DNA of 36,559 nt from Paracoccaceae bacterium. Its GTDB lineage: Bacteria > Pseudomonadota > Alphaproteobacteria > Rhodobacterales > Rhodobacteraceae. This document shows, in pieces, positions 32,715-36,559 of this stretch (position 1 is the first letter of the stretch; each line of letters opens with the position of its first letter). A program made the translations under genes and the position numbers. The notes under the pieces were generated by a model. The model ran no database searches and had not been told where the DNA came from. It saw nothing but the letters and a program-made list of their open reading frames with translations. The stretch is from the NCBI GenBank assembly GCA_014623385.1, contig JACOMT010000003.1, positions 1 through 36,559 of the forward strand, read 5' to 3'.

Positions 32715-35324
32715 ATGAGCAATAATTTCCGGCAACTCGATTATCAGGAGCGCACGCTAGCGGTGCTTGACCACTATCTGGACACGCTCAAGGACAAAAA
32801 AGGCAGGGCGGACAAAATCGCGGCATTGGCCGCCGATAATCCCGATTTGGGGCTGCCCATTCCCGACTTTACAAAGCAGACGTGGGAGGTGCTGGGGAAG
32901 GCGGGCAAGCTGCCCCCGTCCCGTGTCGCCATTGCTTTCTCGCCCCGGCTTGACGGGTGCGGGCACCCCGTACCGAACGCCGTTTTAAAGGTGCCGACAG
33001 CGGGCGGGAAAACATGGTTGGCCATTTCTTCCGTATCCCGGATCGTGGGTCGCTATCTCGACCGCAACACCGGCTTTGTGCTCTGGATCGTGCCGAATGA
33101 AGCGATTTACACGCAGACCCTAAAGCGGCTCAAAGATCGTCAGCACCCTTACCGGCAAGCCCTGGATCGCGTTGCCGCTGGCCGCGTGAAGATCATGGAA
33201 AAAACTGACCGGCTCGACGCCCGCGACGTGGATTCCAACCTGTGCGTCATGCTGTTGATGCTGCAATCGGCCAACCGGGAAACCCAGGACTCGCTCAAGA
33301 TGTTTCAGGACAGGGGCGACGTGCACGGATTTTTCCCACCGGAAGGGGAGCAACAGGCACACCGGGCCGCGCTTGACGCGACCCCCAACCTGTCCGGCTA
33401 TGACGGGATTTTCCCGATGGTGAAGGATTCGCTGGGCAATGCCTTGCGGATCATCCGGCCCGTGGTTGTGCTGGATGAAGGGCACCGGGCTATTTCCGAT
33501 CTGGCTTTCAAGACGCTGTACGGCTTCAACCCGTGCTTTGTGCTTGAGTTGACGGCCACGCCGCAGGATGTGCAACCGCGCGGCGGCAGAACCCCGCGCG
33601 AAGGCCGTTTTGCCAATGTGCTGGTGGAGGTGACGGGCCGCGAGCTGGATCATGAAGGTATGATCAAAATGCCGCTGAATCTGAATCCCAGGCAAGGCAA
33701 CGACTGGAAGGCCACGCTCAACGCGGCGCTTGAACAGCTGCGCGCACTGGACGCATCGGCCAAGACGCTACGCGCCAACACAGATCGCTATATCCGTCCG
33801 ATCATGCTGGTACAGGTAGAGCGCACCGGGGCCGATCAGCGGGAGAGCAATCACATTCACGCCGAAGACGTGAAGGATTGGCTTTTGATGGCCGGTTTCG
33901 ACGCGGCAGAGATTGCAATCAAGACAGCTGAACAGAACGACCTTTCCCAACCTGAAAACCAGGACTTGCTTTCGCCCACAAACCGGGTGCGCGTGATCAT
34001 CACAAAGCAGGCGCTGCAAGAGGGGTGGGACTGCCCGTTTGCCTATGTGCTTTGCGCTCTGGCCGCGAGTAGTAACGAAAAGGCCATGACGCAGCTGGTA
34101 GGGCGCATTTTGCGCCAGCCGGGGGCGATGAAAACCGGCGTTGACGCGCTGGATGAATGCCACGTCATCACGCATCACGCCGACACGGCCAGTGTGGTTG
34201 AGGCAATCAAGCATGGCCTGGAGCAAGACGGGCTAGGGGATCTGGTGTTGCGCGTGAACCAGGACGACACGAGCGGCACAGCCAGGGTGACCCGCAAGAT
34301 CAGACGCCGCCCGGCGTTTGGAAAGAAGGAAATCTATCTTCCGAACGTGATGCTTGTAGAGGATGGCGACGCCCGCGAGCTGGACTATGAAACCGACATT
34401 CTCTCTCGTATCGACTGGCGCGGCTTTGATCCCGGCGAGATCGCCAAAGGTATCCCTGACAACGCGCAAGCGGCGACGAGTCAGCTACAACGGATCAAGC
34501 TGGCCGATGACGGCGACGAGCTGTTTGTAGGAGAGACCGTTTCGCAAAATACAGAGGTTTTGCGCTTTGACCCCGCGCATGCCGTGCGCATGGTTTCCGA
34601 TCTTCTGCCCAATCCTTTCGTGGCCCGCGAGGTTGTGGGGGCGCTCTTGGACGCTTTGCGGGCCCGTGGCTTCGACGAAGACAAGCTGGGCCGCTTTGCC
34701 AGCCTGATCACATCCGAACTGCGCCGGGGACTGGATAGCGCGCGGACAGCGCGCGCCGAGTCCCTTTTCAAAGCCGAGGTGGCGGCAGGCCGGATTCAGT
34801 TTCGCTTGCGCCTGGACGGGCGTAACTGGCGAATGCCTGACAGGATGGCAACGACCGAACCCGAAGATGCGCGCCAGCTCTTGGGCAAGACCGGCGGGCC
34901 ATTGGAAAAGAGCCTGTTTGCCCCGGTCTATGAAACCGAGTTGAACAAGGACGAACGGGATGTGGCCATATACCTCGACGGGGAGCAAGCATTGACCTGG
35001 TGGCACCGCAACGTGGCCCGTAGCCAGTACGGCATTCAAGGATGGAAAAAGGCCAAAATCTATCCTGACTTCATCTTTGCGGTGCAGACGGCAGGACAAG
35101 CAAAGCGGATTACCCTGCTCGAAACGAAAGGGGATCAGCTCGACAATCTCGACACCGCCTACAAGCGCAACGTGCTGGGCTTCCTGTCTGATAACTTTGC
35201 TTGGGATAGCTTCATACCGGCAGGTCAGCTTGAGCTTGTCCAGAACAACGGGGAGACCGTGGAAGGCACGCTGATCTTGATGAGCGAGTGGCGGGCAAAA
35301 TTGCCGCAGTATTTGAACGCATAA
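32691..35324 (+). CDS. res: Type III restriction-modification system, helicase-nuclease (Res)
   Basis: An 877-residue superfamily-2 translocase fused to a PD-(D/E)xK nuclease. Walker A is VPTAGGKT (101-108), the DExH box is LDEGH (near 260-265), motif III is ELTATPQ and motif VI is QLVGRILRQPG (about 465-475). The C-terminal nuclease core is seen in IYPDFIF (near 788-794) and LLETKG (near 808-813), giving the Asp and Glu-x-Lys residues. Res acts only with Mod, cutting 25-27 bp from inversely oriented unmethylated sites after ATP-dependent sliding. Three starts are possible (32691, 32706, 32715); all lack a strong ribosome-binding site, so coupling to mod translation is likely. All motifs are present and the frame is intact, so a working system is expected. 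Confidence 0.93.
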   Translation: MSTPPMSTMSNNFRQLDYQERTLAVLDHYLDTLKDKKGRADKIAALAADNPDLGLPIPDFTKQTWEVLGKAGKLPPSRVAIAFSPRLDGCGHPVPNAVLKVPTAGGKTWLAISSVSRIVGRYLDRNTGFVLWIVPNEAIYTQTLKRLKDRQHPYRQALDRVAAGRVKIMEKTDRLDARDVDSNLCVMLLMLQSANRETQDSLKMFQDRGDVHGFFPPEGEQQAHRAALDATPNLSGYDGIFPMVKDSLGNALRIIRPVVVLDEGHRAISDLAFKTLYGFNPCFVLELTATPQDVQPRGGRTPREGRFANVLVEVTGRELDHEGMIKMPLNLNPRQGNDWKATLNAALEQLRALDASAKTLRANTDRYIRPIMLVQVERTGADQRESNHIHAEDVKDWLLMAGFDAAEIAIKTAEQNDLSQPENQDLLSPTNRVRVIITKQALQEGWDCPFAYVLCALAASSNEKAMTQLVGRILRQPGAMKTGVDALDECHVITHHADTASVVEAIKHGLEQDGLGDLVLRVNQDDTSGTARVTRKIRRRPAFGKKEIYLPNVMLVEDGDARELDYETDILSRIDWRGFDPGEIAKGIPDNAQAATSQLQRIKLADDGDELFVGETVSQNTEVLRFDPAHAVRMVSDLLPNPFVAREVVGALLDALRARGFDEDKLGRFASLITSELRRGLDSARTARAESLFKAEVAAGRIQFRLRLDGRNWRMPDRMATTEPEDARQLLGKTGGPLEKSLFAPVYETELNKDERDVAIYLDGEQALTWWHRNVARSQYGIQGWKKAKIYPDFIFAVQTAGQAKRITLLETKGDQLDNLDTAYKRNVLGFLSDNFAWDSFIPAGQLELVQNNGETVEGTLILMSEWRAKLPQYLNA

Positions 35325-35390
35325 ACGGCTAATCTGCTAGCTGGTTAGCGCGTATAACCCCCAATGGTTTCGAGCCACGCTGATTATCTC

Positions 35391-36546
35391 AGAGGATTGC
35401 GGACAAACCATCCGCCTGGTATGCTGTTGGCAGGCGTTCAGGGGTGGTTTGATGCACCTGTTGTTGCACGTGTTGTTGCGCGGTTCATGTCGAACACGAA
35501 CCGGATCGGTGCAGATGACGTTCTGGCCAGGATTGGTGCCCTAAGGGACTGGCGGTGGTGTTCGCCGACACGCAAGCCGCGGGTTGGGGCGCGCCGGGAT
35601 CGGTCCTCGGGGGTACGACCCCGGTTTTAATATCCGCTGGTCCGCTTCAAATATCTGCTGATCGGGCAGTGGCACGGACCCCGCGATCCGAAGCTGGCGC
35701 GTGCGCCCTCAACTGCGGTTGGATTTCATGCTGTTTTGCGATCTCGACTTCTTTGCGCCTGTGCCCGATGCGACAACCCATTGCCGTTTTCGCAATGCAC
35801 TGGTGAAGGGCGGTGTCCACCGACGATCTTCTGGCCGGGGATTGCCGTCAGATCGGGGATCACGGGTCGAAGCGGAGGTCATCGACGCCACCCTGATAGA
35901 ACGTGCCGCCCGCCCCGGCAGCACAATCCGGACATGCATTCCAGTGCCGACACGCAAGCGCGGCGGGTCAGGAACGGCCGGAAGCCTACGCCAGGCTACG
36001 AAGATGACATCCAATGGCTTTGCCCGCCCGGATGAGGAAGAGGAAGGCTTCATCGACAAGGTCCACAAGGGGCACCTGCGAACCGGGTCGGAGCCCCCGG
36101 GTTTGATACCATGGTCAAAGGGGCGGACGCGCGCGCGGGTATTGGCCGACAAGGCCTGTGCCAGCAGGGCCAAGCGGGCCGCCCTGCGCGGTTGCCACCG
36201 TGACGGGATCATGCGGAACGGGCCGCCCGTCATCCGCCCGTCATCGACCTCTGCAGGCTTTGGAACAACGCGGGGGCAGGCTGAACCCCGAACGCCGCTT
36301 GCGGGATTGAGCAGTGCTTTGGCACGATGACACACCGCCCGATAGTTCGGGCGCCCAGCTGGCACTGGCGGCAATCGGGTTGAACCTGCGGGGAGCCGTA
36401 AACAGAATCACCCTCACCCCGCAAACACCGGCAATCGCATAACCAGATCACCAAAACCGCTTTACCCGCTTTAAGGCCAGCGGATCGGACAGAATGGCCA
36501 AATCAACGCGTTCGCCGCAAATCACGCGCTCACGCAGAGGTCTTAG
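35391..36546 (+). mobile_element. IS5-type element, copy D (near full length, frameshifted)
   Basis: This is the most complete copy of the element seen in A, B and C. GWFDAPVVARVVARFMSN and IGADDVLARIG near 35440-35535 give the N-terminal region. LRLDFMLFCDLDFFAPVPD and TTHCRFRNALVKGGV follow (from about 35703), then IDATLIERAARP, GFARPDEEEEGFIDKVHKG and VLADKACASRAKRAAL with CHRDGIM. Frames change several times and the DDE-type aspartates are interrupted. The end GCGCTCACGCAGAGGTCTTA lies at 36526-36546. It starts 66 bases after res and is not active as it stands. Confidence 0.82.
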
Positions 36547-36559
36547 TGAAACTTTTTGC

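Noticed and set aside
33120-33695. Antisense open frame inside res, considered as a possible antitoxin-like gene
   Set aside because: It lies opposite the conserved helicase motifs and has no start signal or domain of its own.
1-36559. CRISPR arrays, tRNA or rRNA genes and prophage genes
   Set aside because: No regularly spaced repeats, cloverleaf sequences or phage structural proteins were seen; the recurrent sequences are IS relics. A tRNA scan was not run.

Overview
The window looks like accessory DNA from a marine alphaproteobacterium of the Rhodobacteraceae (Roseobacter group). The grounds are the moderately high GC, two TRAP-transporter loci, a histidinol-dehydrogenase homologue of the HpsN type, an Rhodobacteraceae-style acyl-CoA synthetase and many worn IS5-type elements. 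These assignments come from reading the proteins; no search was run. About 15 CDSs with a recognisable role look intact. They sit among at least seven transposase relics and four decayed ordinary genes, so this is a region undergoing gene decay and rearrangement.

Layout. 1-940: the C-terminal part of a FadJ-type beta-oxidation enzyme. 941-4053: an AT-rich island with an exported DUF4403 protein between two IS5-family relics. 4070-14753: a locus resembling roseobacter uptake and oxidation of 2,3-dihydroxypropane-1-sulfonate (DHPS). It holds a dead IclR regulator, a divergent GMC oxidoreductase, a TRAP binding protein, a fused TRAP permease, a DUF475 membrane-protein gene broken by an IS, intact hpsN-like, broken hpsO-like and intact hpsP-like genes, and a universal stress protein. 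14798-18863: another IS relic, an acyl-CoA synthetase, an unrecognised membrane-anchored protein and an internally deleted IS copy.

19024-21758: on the minus strand, a PanB homologue that has lost two of three metal ligands, a sterol-desaturase-type hydroxylase and a DUF6166 protein; on the plus strand, two small membrane proteins. 22327-30082: a compact run of a second TRAP transporter (Q, M, P), a CaiB/BaiF CoA-transferase, an HpcH/CitE-type lyase, a decayed GntR regulator and a BisC/DMSO-reductase-type molybdoenzyme. This reads as import, CoA activation and C-C cleavage of an organic acid, with a sulfoxide/N-oxide reductase attached. 30105-36546: a complete type III restriction-modification pair (mod, res) between two same-orientation relics of one IS5-type element.

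Recurring theme: both transport-catabolism loci keep intact transporters and several enzymes, but the only recognisable regulator beside each one is a pseudogene. The most interesting leads are the PanB-like enzyme with a changed metal site, the TRAP/CoA-transferase/lyase/molybdoenzyme operon, the partly decayed DHPS locus and the IS-bracketed type III RM island.
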